DNA from: Hydractinia symbiolongicarpus
Lineage: Eukaryota; Cnidaria; Hydrozoa; Anthoathecata; Hydractiniidae
DNA length: 64,000 bases
Reading direction: 5' to 3'
Assembly: GCF_029227915.1 (NCBI RefSeq)
Contig: NC_079876.1
Span: 24,306,001 to 24,370,000 of the forward strand
Under the pieces are notes generated by a model. It worked only from the letters and a program-made list of their open reading frames with translations. It was not told the DNA's origin and did not search any database. The translations under genes were made by a program, and so were the position numbers. Below are positions 44,320 to 57,199 of this stretch, piece after piece (position 1 is the first letter of the stretch; each line of letters starts with the position of its first letter).

Positions 44320-46034
44320 GCAAGTTAATTCTAAGAAATTCTATAAGTCTTCATTGAAAACCTATAACAAATGACGTCAACTGTTAGGAGATGTGGGTGT
44401 GGGGGTATGCTAAAGTTGAAATTGGTTGACGAGTAGGTTACGATATTGTTGTAATGTCGACAATTTTCAAACCCTTGGTTTTCCTAATTAAGCAAAATTT
44501 TTACATTTAATGTGATCAATTGCGTTCACGCAGGTTTACAGAAGGGGAAAAGGCTGTTAAAAACCTTAAGAAATAGTTGACTATATTCCTCGCCCCTTTT
44601 AATAATACCTTTCGCGTACATTCATTGATCTCAGTCGTGCTTGTGCTCAAACACTGACCTTGGAATTAATACATCTACACGATTTTTCAACCATAAACTA
44701 AATTGGATTTATAAAAAGTTTTAAGCAACTTCACGTCTGTACAAATATAAGCACAAGTAACACAACAAATTTATTTGTTGCAAAAACAGAATGAGTAACT
44801 TCCTTCATACGAAAGAAAGAAAACTGCAAGAAAACAAAACCGTGATAGCCTTTTTCTTGCACAGTTCTGTTCATTTTCCAGAACTTTTTTTTGCCGAAAT
44901 GTGACTGTTTTTCTTCTTTTCACTACTTACATAAAACGTACAAAGATTGAATAGTTTCTTATCAAAAAATTTGTGTATTAAGATTCCAGACTACATTAAA
45001 TCGGCATTTCGGTTAAGCTAGGCATATGTAAAGTTTAGAAGGGAAAATTGTAAAGTTCTTTCCAGACAAGATTTCCTGCATTGTTTGTATTGAATTATGT
45101 TAAAATCAATGAGTTCAAATTTCTGCTAATACACAGAACTGTTTATATAAGGTGTTGAAGATAAAATGCGAGTAGGGGATTGCTCACACCGTGGTTCGCA
45201 CTTCTGCTGTACTCTTCAAAAATAATCTTTACCCTGAAGACTTTATCAATACTATGGAGTTCATGTTGTGATCTCAAACTACAGGCAAACATCTATTAGA
45301 TTTGTATTCGCCACAAACAGACAGTAGCCGCCGGATAATACGGAAAACGAATTAACTCGAACTTTTTTTTTCTCAAGCTTTACCAGTTCCCTAATGGATT
45401 TCCTAAAGAAACTTCTTATAAATACGCAGGATAAGTACAAAACCGTTAAACTCAAAGTTTTTCATTAACTTAAACCAATTTTGTATTCTGCATTTTTTAT
45501 TCCTATAAATGTCAATGTGCGTGGATAATCCATATAATAAGCATTGCCCATAAAAATGCTTTCAGTGTTGATATATTAAGGGCTACATTACTTTTTTATT
45601 ACGTTATCTAAAGTTTTATGGTTTTTAAAAGAATCACCTGTCTTTATTTCTCTTTTTTTTTTAGTTTAAAATTGCTTAACGCAAACTTTTTTAAATTTCT
45701 CAGGAGGTTCCAATTAAGCGTCAAATACCGTAGTAATAATACTGTTCTCAATTATAATAAGTTGTCTTAAAATAAAAGTAGATAAGGCTGCGCATAACTA
45801 TTTTGAAAAGACAGAATATGATTATCATTGCAGAGAAGACTTCCCTCATATATCATAATCTAAAATTTAATCTTTTTTCCGCATTATGTTTTTAACAATT
45901 CTGTGTCAGAATTTTGACTTATAACTTTCTTAGTAATATTTAGTTCGCAACTATCTACCTTGCAGTATTATTTTGTGACTAATTTAAAGAAATATAACGA
46001 AAATTTTGTTAGATATATTATGCCTATTTTTTAG
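44320..46034. other. Intron, nothing recognised
   Basis: Ig2-Ig3 intron. The first 25 bases resemble the matching intron of the paralogue; the rest is AT-rich with no exon or element supported. Confidence 0.4.
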
Positions 46035-46295
46035 AATTGTTTCAAGCTCCCACTTTAGAAACATCTTCAAATTCTTTGAATTCTGGCGAATCACTTACAT
46101 TAACATGCCGTGTTAATACGTCATCCTCGACTGCAGGTATTGAATACAAATTTTGGAAAGGTACTGCAAACATTACATCATTTCAGTCAGCTTCCACACA
46201 TACCAGAATTGTCCAATCCGCAGACAGTGGAAATTACACATGTGAAGCGCGATTGAATAATGTGGAGAAAAAGTCACCAGAAGTTAGTATTTTAG
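46035..46295 (+). CDS. Paralogous Ig/FN3 receptor, Ig3 domain
   Basis: Exon 4, 261 bases between acceptor attttttag and donor gtatgt, phase 1-1. Ig domain with cysteines in LTLTCRVNTS and DSGNYTCEAR; the core tryptophan position is phenylalanine (YKFWKG), although a tryptophan follows it. Three codons longer than its counterpart, in the B-C loop. Confidence 0.9.
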
Positions 46296-46945
46296 GTATG
46301 TAGGTGAGAGATAGGTAAACCTATATGTTTTATTAATTACAATCAAACCAACAACTAAAGGAGCAAGCGGCCTAAAATGTAGATCACAATGGTGGAATAA
46401 GGCTGACATGATAACACGCGTAATAATATTAACCCCATATTAACTCGCAATTCTAGGCGATTTGACGTCGGTCAAGGTATTGCTCGAACAGTTATTATTA
46501 TACGAAGTATTAACCGGGTTTAATGTATTCAGACTTCTGTTCATGATTTACCGCGTTAGCAGGCGTATGACTGGGTTTGTGCTGTTCTAACATCTTGACA
46601 TAAGATGCGCCTCTTCCTTTTTAGATTTTCTTTTTCGTGCAATAATGCAACAGAAACCGGATTAAGGTTTGCTACAAGCAAACTTCAAAGTTTTAAACAC
46701 GATAAGATTATTGAGAAGTTTAGACATATAGGAAAGAAAAGTATTGACACTAGCATTTTATCTATTGTTATGGCAACGTGATCTGTTTCAATAAATCTTT
46801 ATTGCAGCCTAAAGAATGTAATAGAGGGCAGCGTGCAGTAGGATCTAAAATAGAAAAAGAAATAGTAAATTCTTAATTATGAACTACATAGATGCAAAAC
46901 TGAAGTGCTAAATATTTACTTTTTTATTATCAATATCCTTTTTAG
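46296..46945. other. Intron, nothing recognised
   Basis: Ig3-Ig4 intron of the plus-strand receptor. No exon or repeat supported. Confidence 0.4.
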
Positions 46946-47209
46946 TTAAATTAAATGTTTCTGTCACAATTACACCAACAATTGAAGGAGAAAGCATGAC
47001 TATCCAATGCAATGTAAAGGGTGGAGCAGCCATGTCATTTAAATGGAGTAAAAAAGATGTTATAATAAACGGGCAAACCAAAGATGTAATTGTGGTACAG
47101 AATGTGAATCGTTCTTTGGCTGGGACTAAATATAGTTGTATTGCTACATCACAAAATTCCATACAAAGTGATGAAGCTTCTGCGACTGTGTCATCGAGTG
47201 ATATATACT
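46946..47209 (+). CDS. Paralogous Ig/FN3 receptor, Ig4 domain
   Basis: Exon 5, 264 bases between acceptor cctttttag and donor gtaagt, phase 1-1. Ig domain with VSVTITPTIEGESM start, cysteine in MTIQCNVKGG, tryptophan in FKWSKKD, and KYSCIATSQ on strand F. It has the same length as the minus-strand exon 20558-20821. Confidence 0.92.
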
Positions 47210-48809
47210 GTAAGTGTTTAATCAGGCTGCAACTTAACTTTACAGCTTTGTAATGCCACTAAAAACAGTTTTAGAAATTGATTTTGTCCATTCAACACTA
47301 AGTCAAAATAGTAGTCCACATTGTTTAAAAACTAACACATTCTTTATTAAAATGAACAACTCGTGTGTTGAATATTAGGTTACGTACACTCAAATCCTTC
47401 AGTACTTAATGTTATTTAAACACATTCACGACGCTATCCCTCTAAACATGAAAATGATCCTGACGAAGGAGTGGGAACTTAGGGCAATCCAGAGACAAAA
47501 GAAAAAACGACCTGTCTTTGTCGGGCATAAAAATGTGTCCATGCGTTGTGGCGATGCGCTTTAAAAATTAAGAAGAAGCCTTGCGGGTTGAGCATTTCCG
47601 TCATTATCCTGGGAGATTCTAAAATTTGAAGTAGACCTTAAAAACGGAGAATAATGGGATAAACAAGTCATTGAGTATCCTAATTCTCAATTATTCTTGT
47701 AACTAACCTGCAATGTTAAAATTCAACTTAATAGATTTATCGTGAACACGTTAGCCGTGCTCACACCTACCAAAACAAAAATAAGTAATAGATCATTAAT
47801 GAAACACAGATCACATAAAAGATAACCAAATCGTTGAAGCTTTGTACTAGCCAAAACAACTGAACATAAAATAATATGCAAAATATTAATTTGTGAAAAT
47901 AATAGGTATTTGCACCTTGTGCAAAACAGAGTAGTCTGTTATAACACTCAAAACTAGTAATTCCCGTACCGCTACACTAGACTGGTATCCTGCCGTGCTT
48001 CACTAGTCTCGGTAGTAATAACGGCGACAAAAAAGGAACCTATTTTAAAGTTCTACCGGCTAAAGCCGAAGAACAAAAATAAAAAATAATTTTTTTACAT
48101 TTATGTAGTATTTTATAATTATAGTTAAAACTTTAACTGGATATTTTCAAAACTGATCTGGAAAATTCTGGAAATTTTAGCTTAATAGCTATGGTAAAAG
48201 TAATTTTAGGATTGTTATAAAAAGAAAAGGTATGTCAGCACCAATCAAAAGAAGATTCAAATCAGTATCAATAGTTGAGCTAGCTAGCTAACTAGCCAGC
48301 ACACTTTTCTCAATTATATATTAAATATTTCTTACGTAATAAAATACACAAATTTAAAGAACTGAGTATTTAGCTTTCTAGCTATAGCTACATCAATAAA
48401 GCTACTACGGCAAGCCAGACCAGCAAGGGACGACCAACAAAATGTAAGCAGTTTTAGTCATGGCCGTACACTGGCTGTTCTGGCCACACGAGGAGTACAC
48501 GATCTCTGAAAAAGAAAAAGTTTTAGCCTGAACTCATACTTAGCAGCGTCCTGGCTCTGTGCTGTTTTTTATCTATATATCTATCTTTCATCAGGCGATT
48601 TTAAAGATTTTCACGTGACCTCTCAAAAATTAAAAAACCGGGGAATAAACACGATTCGATACAACCTCGTCTTCAGGGCTCTTTTTATCTTTCTGAAAAT
48701 CCCAAACAGCGAGAAGAAATTTTTTGAAGAAAATTTTTTTAAGATAGATTCAGACGATTTACAAAAAGATACTATTGTTAGTAGAAGAAAGTAAAACCTT
48801 GAAAGCGAA
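47210..48809. other. Intron with a dispersed repeat fragment
   Basis: First part of the Ig4-Ig5 intron. The segment at 47560-47720 resembles 36350-36500 in direct orientation. A GCTAGC-rich patch lies at 48280-48296. No exon seen. Confidence 0.4.
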
Positions 48810-49432
48810 TACCGGTACAGTAAGTTAGTGCGGGTGGCCTATTTTTCGAAAATTGAACAATTTTTTCCCCATTAATGCGGATGAGTTTTGAGGAATTTTC
48901 GATTCTCCTCTAGTTTAGTGTGGTAATGGTCAAAATTTCCTCTAATTATAGTGCGATTGAAAAAGTTAAATTTACAAATTTTCGTCTTAAACAGTTCAGT
49001 TACCCGTTTTGTTATCATAGTAACATCATTACATAATAAACCTGCAAAATAAAAGGATCATCTTCGTCATTATCGCCTTCTAAATGTTTGATTGGAATTG
49101 CAAGCGGAATTTCCCTTTATAACGCCAAACCAGAACCTTCTCCGTCAAATCGAAGAAAAGACATTAGTGGAGATAAAGAATTATGAAGAGAATCGGGCTA
49201 GGTTCGAAGAAGCTAAAAACAAGAAAAAAAAAAATGTTGTAAAAAAAAAAAAAATAAATAAAAAGTATTTTTTTTCATCTCTAATGTAATGCAGTTGTGA
49301 TCTAGTTTTCCTCTAATTATTAGTGCGGTTTTGAAATGCTAAAACGAAGATAATTTATTCCCTCTAATTATTAATGCAGTATGGCCAAAATAATTATTTT
49401 TTCTGCCGCACTAAATTAGAGGTTTTACGGTA
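48810..49432. mobile_element. Short TIR element with a coding remnant
   Basis: The ends are inverted and imperfect: left TACCGGTACAGTAAGTTAGT then GCGGGTGGCC; right, in reverse, TACCGTAAAACCTCTAATTT then AGTGCGGCAG. TA flanks both sides. Inside, phrases such as CCTCTAATTATTAGTGCGG recur in both directions. A 65-codon frame at 49092-49289 (MELQAEFPFITPNQNLL, then a lysine-rich end) looks like the end of a transposase-type protein, but I do not recognise it. The pogo-like class is a guess. Confidence 0.5.
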
Positions 49433-51049
49433 TTTATAGAGGAGCAACTATTAAAATTATCCTAATGAGGACACATACATAGAGCCTGGAAGTGATGAGA
49501 TTTTGGGCATTATTTAAACATCGAAGAATACGAAGAAGAACATCATGAAAGTAATAACGAAAATAAATTTTTAAAAACGAAGGATGTCTGTCAGTTTTTT
49601 TCTTCAGTTCATTTTGATTGCAACAAAATAAAAAACAAAAGGGTTGTTGTAGAGATGACTGAGAATATACGAAAAATATTTTTTTTTACCTTTATTTTTC
49701 TTCTACGAACAAGAAAGTATTTTTCCGCTAGTTTTTAGAAATGGTCTATCGACGAAAGTTCATTCCCGCGAAATACCAAAATTTCTCGGTTGGGCTGATC
49801 CCCAAAACTTTCTGGCGGCGAAAATAACCAAATATTAATAAAGGCTTTTCATATGATGTCAGCCCTGTTACTTTAGACCCCATTTTCACTTAATACTAAC
49901 CATCATTAAAAGACGTGTGGTCAATGATTTCGACTAGAATTTTTTTGGTATCAAAAATATATCCGATAAAGCTCCAATAGCGCGTGCTTATTCGATCCAT
50001 CTCTGAAAGGCCACCTTTCCACCAGACGGTCACCAGGAAAAAAATCAACAATCAATTTAAAAGCTAGAAACAAAAACAACAGATAAAAACGCTTTTTGCT
50101 TATGAGAGTTAATAAACGACGAATTCGCAGAAATTTCGCAACATTAAACTGATTAAAAGTCTGTCTTATCTTAGTTGTGGCGTCAACAGAGGAGATTTCC
50201 TGGGATGTGCTAAGAATACGTTGCAACTTAGCAAGAGTTGTTGCATTACTATGAGACAAAATTAAGTATGCGTAGATGCAACAATGGAACAAGCCTTGCT
50301 AAAACTCGAAGCTACAGAGATGTAACAGAGAGAGTATTTTCTATTATATATTTTCTTTACCCTAAAACTTTGAGAAATAGGGGCTGGAACTGAACAAGAA
50401 ACGCCATTACTAAGACAGAGCGTGGGAATTCGAAAAAATTATATTCTACCCGTTACCATTTTGAAAAAGCGGTGATAATTGGAACTACACTATCTTATAA
50501 AACAAAGAGATCGTATTCATTGTTACGATCCACATTAATGTTTTTACAAGATTCCGTTTGTGTTAAAAGACAGACTAAATTATTGGTTTCTTGGACATGT
50601 TGGCTAACAACATTCCAGCAATTAGTAACAATTAAAACTTTTTCATACTTCTGTATGTTTAGTTCGTTTTTTTAAAGCTTCTGCTGGTTGTAGTCCCTTT
50701 CCATCCATGTTAAAACTCATATAACCGTTCACTAAAGATCTTACAAGAATTTTTTTTCTGTTGGTATTGGTGAAACCAACTGGACCCAATATATTAATTC
50801 AAAAATATTTCTGTGCCTTGCTAAACAATTTACGTTTGTTCACAAAACTCAAGAACTAAAGTTTAGAAATGTTACGCTGCGCTAGCACTGCTCGGTGCTT
50901 CACTAATCTCGATAAAAAACGGAACTCGTTTTAAAGTAAGGGCTGAGATGACGCAGTTTTTTTTATATATTTATTGCGGTTGATGATGTCAGTACTTTTT
51001 TTATGGACAAAGAACAAAAAAAATACTTTTTTTTATATTTTGCATTTAG
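49433..51049. other. Intron, nothing recognised
   Basis: Rest of the Ig4-Ig5 intron. GCGAAA-type motifs occur at 49765-49830. The minus open frame 49951-50292 has no recognisable domain. Confidence 0.4.
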
Positions 51050-51328
51050 ATGAATCCTCTGCGGTTACCATCATGCCTACTGATATAAATGAAGGTAGAG
51101 TTGGTGAATCAGTAACAATGACATGTAGCACAAGTGACTATGGAAATCCTCCAGCAGTTTTAACATGGTACAGAAGTGGTATTAGCACTGCACTGTCTAC
51201 TGGTAATGCAGGTGAAGCTGTGTCATATACCATCAATCCTGTAACAAGAGACAGTACTGGTAATTACACATGTAACGCTAAAAACAATGCTGGTGAAAAT
51301 CAGAAGATGTTTCGTTTTGTAGCTATTG
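51050..51328 (+). CDS. Paralogous Ig/FN3 receptor, Ig5 domain
   Basis: Exon 6, 279 bases between acceptor ttgcatttag and donor gtaagt, phase 1-1. Ig domain with INEGRVGESVTMTCSTSDYG, tryptophan in LTWYRSG, and DSTGNYTC on strand F. The SDYGNP and INPVTRDSTG (DPVTRDSTG in the paralogue) blocks are nearly unchanged while the loop between them differs in length. Confidence 0.92.
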
Positions 51329-51352
51329 GTAAGTTTTAAATTATTATTACAA

Positions 51353-51492
51353 TCTATACTATAATACCCGTATACGTCTGTCCGCCAGTCACGCAAAATG
51401 GTAGCTTAGCTGCACAAGTAGTGAGACGAACACAGTGCTGTATAAAAAAGGACAGGCGAACCCGTGGATTATTCCACGGCACTAAATATTAG
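51353..51492 (+). mobile_element. Helitron-like non-autonomous element, minimal copy
   Basis: About 140 bases starting TCTATACTATAATACCCGTA, passing a collapsed CTGT-type tract (TCTGTCCGCC), then CACGCAAAATGGTAGCTTAG, and ending with a hairpin CCGTGGA-TTAT-TCCACGG (51462-51479) followed 12 bases later by TTAG before a T. A 5' TC, a 3' hairpin and a terminal C/TTAG-T are Helitron features. The 3' half is repeated at 62509-62607, the 5' start at 55691-55735 in reverse. It lies in the Ig5-FN3 intron. Confidence 0.5.
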
Positions 51493-51618
51493 TTTTTTAA
51501 TAAATGAGAAAGATATCTAGAGCACTCGTAACACAACTCATTCTATTCTTGTAAATTTGTAATGTATAGACCAGTATAGACTACTTTGCTGACCAAAATA
51601 TTAACTTCATTCTTTTAG

Positions 51619-51906
51619 ATAAACCAGATTCTCCAACTTTGGAAGTTTCTTCAAAAACGCCAACGTCAATTACAGTTTTGATAGCACCACCAGTATACAC
51701 AGGAAATAAACCAATCACATATTACACGTTACAATACCAAGGAGATGGAAAGAATATCTCCAAAAATATAACAGATCTAACAAACCTGATGTACAATATA
51801 CCAGAGTTGAAACCAGAAGTAGATTATCAACTAAGAGTACAAGCTGTAAATTTTATTGGAGCAGGACAGTTTACTGAATTTATTAATGTAACAACAGAAG
51901 ATGCTG
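51619..51906 (+). CDS. Paralogous Ig/FN3 receptor, FN3-1 domain
   Basis: Exon 7 and last one found, 288 bases between acceptor attcttttag and donor gtaagt, phase 1-1. Fibronectin type III domain: KPDSPTLEVSSKTPTSITV, ISKNITDLTNLMYNI, LKPEVDYQLRVQAVN, GAGQFTEF. About 78% identical to the minus-strand exon 19272-19559. The visible coding total is 1678 bases, about 559 codons. I did not find the following FN3-2, transmembrane or tail exons before 64000. Confidence 0.93.
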
Positions 51907-53802
51907 GTAAGTCCTGTAATTTGATATTAACTTTTTTCTCCTCGCATATACTTGCTTATAGACTTTGTAGTACTTTATCCGTTCTTATGTTGTTGGATAC
52001 CACTATCTGCGTCACAGACTGGAAAATGCAGTCGCTAGGCGAAGAAAGTATTTTTAATTCCGTTTTGCTGCGCGAAAGCATTTTAATGATTTACTTAGTT
52101 GCTAAGTCTTATGGCCTTATGCTTACATATTTTGCTATAGACCTAATTCCATATCCATTTTCTTCTGCATAATATGCATACGAAATGCAGAATAGCATGA
52201 AAACGAGATTAGTTATCAGCATATTTCGGAATGCTAGTTGTTTACATGCAGAAGGTTGAAGAATGTATCAACAAAATTTTAACTTTTACAGCTTTTAACT
52301 GGCAGTTTTACAAAATAGTGGTAGTGTGGCAAAAAAAGTTAAAATATTGCAAATTTTAAGCGTCAGCTAGCTAATCCTAAAGCCAGCTACGTTCTTAGAA
52401 TGATGCGAATACATTTATATTTTACTGTTCCTCGTTAAATTTAGAACATAATGTACAATTTACTAAAGCTCAGTGGCAATTCATGTTACACTGATCAATT
52501 CAAAAAAATAAAATTAACTATCACGCAAAACAGCAAGTAGCCAGCTAAGCTACAACCCTGGAAAAGCATATTGGGAATTTTATTAAAAGCTCTTCCTTTC
52601 CTTAAAATCAATGTTGAATGTTGAAGGTTTGACTGATTTTAACAGAGTAATCCACGAACCTGGAGTAGTAGAGATCAACATTGACTTTAGGGAAGGAAAG
52701 GGGATAGTTAAGCGATTTTAAGTTCAGTATTTGGTATGGGGGGGATAAAATGCCTGTGGCATTTTCAAAGTCCCATAACTTTTTATTTACTGGATGAAAT
52801 TCCTTGAAATTGTGGGACTTTTCCTAACTTTTATAGGTCTTTAGGACAATAATTTTTTTTTTTAAAAAATTGTCCTGTCATTGTCACTTTGTCCTTTATT
52901 GACAGGTGGTCATATCAACTTTTGCTGTAGTGCTAAAAACAAATGTTTTATAAACTAACCAGTTGTATAAATATGTGATTATGCATGTGATAGTGACATA
53001 AAGTCATCATACAATATAGATATACACACTGAGTAATTTGCAGACCGGAATATTGGTAATTTATAGACCTGAATATTTGTATTCTCCTATTTTCATACCT
53101 ATCGTCATATGATGACGTAATAGGTCATGTTGTCACTTGTCAATCCAATTTTCCTTGATTGAGTACTTACTGACATGAATATGCTAATAGATATACCAAG
53201 TTTTATTTCATGACAGCTACTAACACCAAGGTTCTCAAATATCGATTTTTCAAAGAAAAAATGAAATCTGATCAATGTCCATTTTCTCCCTAGAGAAATC
53301 CTTTGGTAACACTTGTAAATGTTCCTAATAATATGTTACATTTTTATATCACTTTCTTTAATGACTAGTACTGTAATTAATTTTAAAAAAGATAAAAAAA
53401 CGAGAATTTCTGAAAAAGACATATTTTCTCCAACCACCGTCTCATTATAACGTCATCACTTCCTGTGATGACATGTCAACCCAAATATTTTGTCACTAAT
53501 TAAGTAACAACATATTGATGCTTCTTTGTGCCAAGTTAATAACAATCTGTGTGACAAATTAATTTTGTAAATATTACAAGTAAACAAACAATATCTGTAC
53601 TACTCCGCTGCAAACTAAAAGCTTGCTCATAACTAATCTCGTCTGAAAGACCTTTCTAGAAATTTTCACAATAGCAAAAGATGCTAAAAGTGTAAAAGCT
53701 ATCAGTGAACGTCACTAACATTAAAACAAACATAAACAAATGGAGAGGGGACAGGTGCAAAACACAATTAGTAAATAAGAGAGAAGTATTGTTTTAATTA
53801 AG
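51907..53802. other. Putative intron, dispersed repeat, no exon seen
   Basis: Follows the last exon found in the plus-strand receptor. A repeat at about 52130-52280 matches 19010-19140. No FN3, transmembrane or tail exon like those of the paralogue was recognised. Confidence 0.4.
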
Positions 53803-54285
53803 CTACTGTAAGGGTTTTAAAAGTTTTTTCAAGAGAGAACAGCTTGACTTTGACACTAAATTCGTTCTAAAACTGACAGTCCTAACATAATTTTGGCTGA
53901 TCAGACCATTAGAGTTGTTTTTGGTGACTCTTGCGTGCGAGAAACGTTTCCTGAAACTATTATAAATGAAGGAAGGTAAAGTGTTATAAAACAAGTTGTA
54001 GAGAAAGACAACATTTTGTAGGTGATAGGGTCACAACAATTTTATATGAGAGAAAAATAAGGCACGGAACACTAAAAGCAGTATTCTTAAGTTAACTAAT
54101 ACACAATTTGCGCCTTTTAGTTTTATTGCAACATTCTTTACTTGACACTTCCATTTGATACTACTGCCAAGTAAAACACCAAGGTATTTTGTAGTGTTGC
54201 TTGGAAAAATTTTATTGCCACCAATGGTCAATTTTACTTTATTGTCAATAGTTTTATATGTTTAAATAGAATTTAATCAGTTAAA
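53803..54285 (-). mobile_element. LINE 3' fragment
   Basis: The minus frame 54231-54031 contains TTKYLGVLLGSSIKWKCQVK, the conserved post-RT segment of CR1/jockey-type LINEs (TKYLGVxxDxxLxWxxH), and the next minus frame (53994-53803) continues with the end of such a protein (FYNTLPSF, YVRTVSFRTNLV). The RT catalytic part is missing. Confidence 0.6.
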
Positions 54286-55690
54286 CTAGAAAGAAAGAAA
54301 AAAATATTAGGATGAAGCCATTGCCTAAAATATTTTAAATGTAAGTTAGTTTTTTATTTAAAGACTTTAAAGATCTACCGACTTGTAATTAGTATTCTTT
54401 TTGTGGCACACCATGTGTAATTTAAGTTTTATCTGATAATATTTCTGGTAGACGTACATTACCGACAACGATTTGTCAAGTATAACTTAAATAGATAGGT
54501 ACATTTTAATGAATACCGTAGCTTTTCTTTTAGCATTTCCTACTCACTCCTTTAAAATAAATCTTAACAAAAACATTTAAAGACGGGGTTATAAAAATGC
54601 AGCATAGCAAGTTTTGTGTAAAGTTTTTTTTTCTAGTTTTGATGATGTAGATACAAGCTAGCATTAAACAACCTACTACCGAAGTGTTCAGCTTACATTT
54701 AGCTGGGTATTAAGTTATGTAGCTAGCTAACGCTAGCTTTAAACTAGTGCTCCCTAATACGTAGCACCTCCTTCCTCTTATTATCTTATTTAGCTAGCTA
54801 GTTAGTTGTCTTCGTAGTCTTTACTAGGAATAAGGACCTATATTATTAGACTAGAGCTTTCAGTGTGAATCATGGAATATGTAACAAGCATGTAACAAAT
54901 TAAGGGATAGTTTGAGGACATTTTTATCTAGTATACATAGTACAATTTTTTCCCATTTTGTGTTACATAGAAAAAGAATCCATGCAATATGACAAGAATT
55001 TTTATTTAGCATGTGGTGAGGTGTAGGTCGTAGCTAAAATGTAATGATTTCTAGAATTTCTGATTTGTATAAATGTTTTGCTTTTAACATTTCTTGTTAA
55101 GCTTTCGTGAAAGAGTACAACATTTAAAGATCCAAAAGGATCGGATTCTGTAAATTCTTATTTAGTTTGGTCCAATCCAGAGAAGTTGGAAGTTGAAAAA
55201 GTGTTGAAAAGATAATAAAAAACAGAAGATAATACAGGGTGACAGAATGATAGTGATGTTTGATAGAGGAAGAAAAGGAAATGGTGGCAGCATTGCAAAT
55301 ACTATTCAACAAAATACTACAAGAAATCGACAAAAGACAATGGGTCTTCCGGCTATTTTTAGATTACGTAATCACACAAAATTCACGTCAATATGTTGAT
55401 TGGTGAAGAAAATTACGTTAATTTATGTTCAAAGACTTTTTACAATAACTGCAGAATATTCAAACCAGATTTTTTTTTAAAAAAAAATATTTTGGGCGAG
55501 TTGTCCAACGTTTTTCTTGTTGTGTTTGATAAGACATCTATTTTATAAAAATGTTAACCATAACTATTCTTTTTAATTAATGAATAAAAACAAATAGCAT
55601 GTAAACATATAACAAAATAAAATATTTCATCCCCCCCCCCGGTTATTCAAGGACTTAGCAAGATCGAAGAAGCCAGCGTTACAATTTTGC
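54286..55690. other. Nothing recognised; GCTAGC patches
   Basis: AT-rich. Short GCTAGCTAGC patches occur at 54718-54737 and 54791-54802. A C10 run at 55631-55640 precedes a Helitron-like end. No gene seen. Confidence 0.4.
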
Positions 55691-55735
55691 ATGACAGAAA
55701 GACAGAAAGACAGACGCATACGGGTATTATGATGT
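55691..55735 (-). repeat. 5' end of a Helitron-like element
   Basis: In reverse it reads CATAATACCCGTATGCGTCT followed by three CTGTCTTT/CTGTC units, matching the 5' start of the element at 51353. No 3' hairpin was found nearby, so it is a fragment. Confidence 0.45.
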
Positions 55736-57199
55736 AGGTAATTAAAGAACATTCTGATAGCTGGTTGTCAATGAAACGCAGCTATTTGTTTGTAAAGGCG
55801 TCGACAATAAAGTTCCAAGATCGCATTGGTAAAAGTTAGTTTTGATCTATTTACTATAAGTATTGTTTTCTATCGATATTCAGTGATGCACAAAGTCTAA
55901 TCTATTAGTACGTATAGTATTTATATATCTATTTTGCAGAACTATACTGTACACATCATGATCGACGTGGAAATATCAAGAAAGAGACTGATAGTTACAG
56001 TGCTTTAGCAACACATCGTACATTTTATTTAACCCTGTTCGCCTCAACATTATATTATTAGATTTCGGATATTATGCATAACAATGTTAAAGAAACGAAC
56101 GAATAGCAAGGCTACATCGCATCGCTATATCCAATACTGGTTTTATAACATGCTTATTATTTGTTATATATTACACCAATGGCATTCTCATAAAGAGTCA
56201 CTTGTTGTATTCAATGCTGTGTACGTAATTGGAGGTGTCATTTATTTATTAACCCACACCATCGGCACCGATGATAGAAGAAGCATTGATTGCTAGTGCA
56301 CTAGGTCATGTAGTAGTTGTAAATTCTGCTTTGTTCTCATATAAAAAAAGAACAAATCTCCGCAGCATTGCTCTATCTTACTCGTCTGTAACGAGAGCCC
56401 ATTGGTGGTCAGTAGATGGCTTCAGATGGACTGACAATAATACATTTAAAGTACATTGCAGTGGAGACTCGAATCTGCAACCTAATCATTACAAGTCGAC
56501 TCTTCTACCACTATCCCGCTACTTGTACTTCCTTTTTCGAACAGAGAATATTAGTTTTTTTAACAATGCAACAAATTATTTTAGATAATGCTGTGAAAAG
56601 AGGTAATTAACAGTAGGGAAAAAATATTTTTGAACAAAACACCTATACAACTTGCGTTCTTTTTACAATGATTTTTTAAATTCAGTTCTTGTCAAATTCT
56701 CAACATTACATAGATTATAGTGTATTATTATGTAGTTCTTTTAGACGCAGTTAAAACATGCAGTTTCTGACATAAAATCAAATCTTAAACATCATTTTTC
56801 TGCGTTTTCTGTTTTCCAAAATTTATGTTGCGTGTTCACTATAATTCTCCATGCAGGTAAAACAAAGCTTGCTTTGTGGATAACTGCAAATATCATGTTT
56901 GTTACGTTGCTACCCAGCGCATTTCGATGTATCTCAAGTCCGAATCTTTGGCAACTAATCCTGTTGTCAACTGCGGCTAAACAAACCTGAAGAAAAGAAT
57001 TAAAGATTTGGTCTTTAATAACTCTTTGCCAATTAAACATTAAACATCGCCAACAAAAATTTATCACGGTTTGTGTTATGAAATATCAGACTTTTAAATG
57101 TTTATGAGAAAAGTAATGACAAAGTTTTCAAAAAATGTTTTTATTTTACATAGTTTTAGATGTATATAGTTCTTAAAAAGAGTTCTGTCTATTACATGA
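55736..57199. other. Nothing firmly recognised
   Basis: Open frames at 56084-56296, 56271-56588 (+) and 56792-57067 (-) overlap one another and show no domain. They are probably chance frames or old transposon sequence. Confidence 0.35.
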
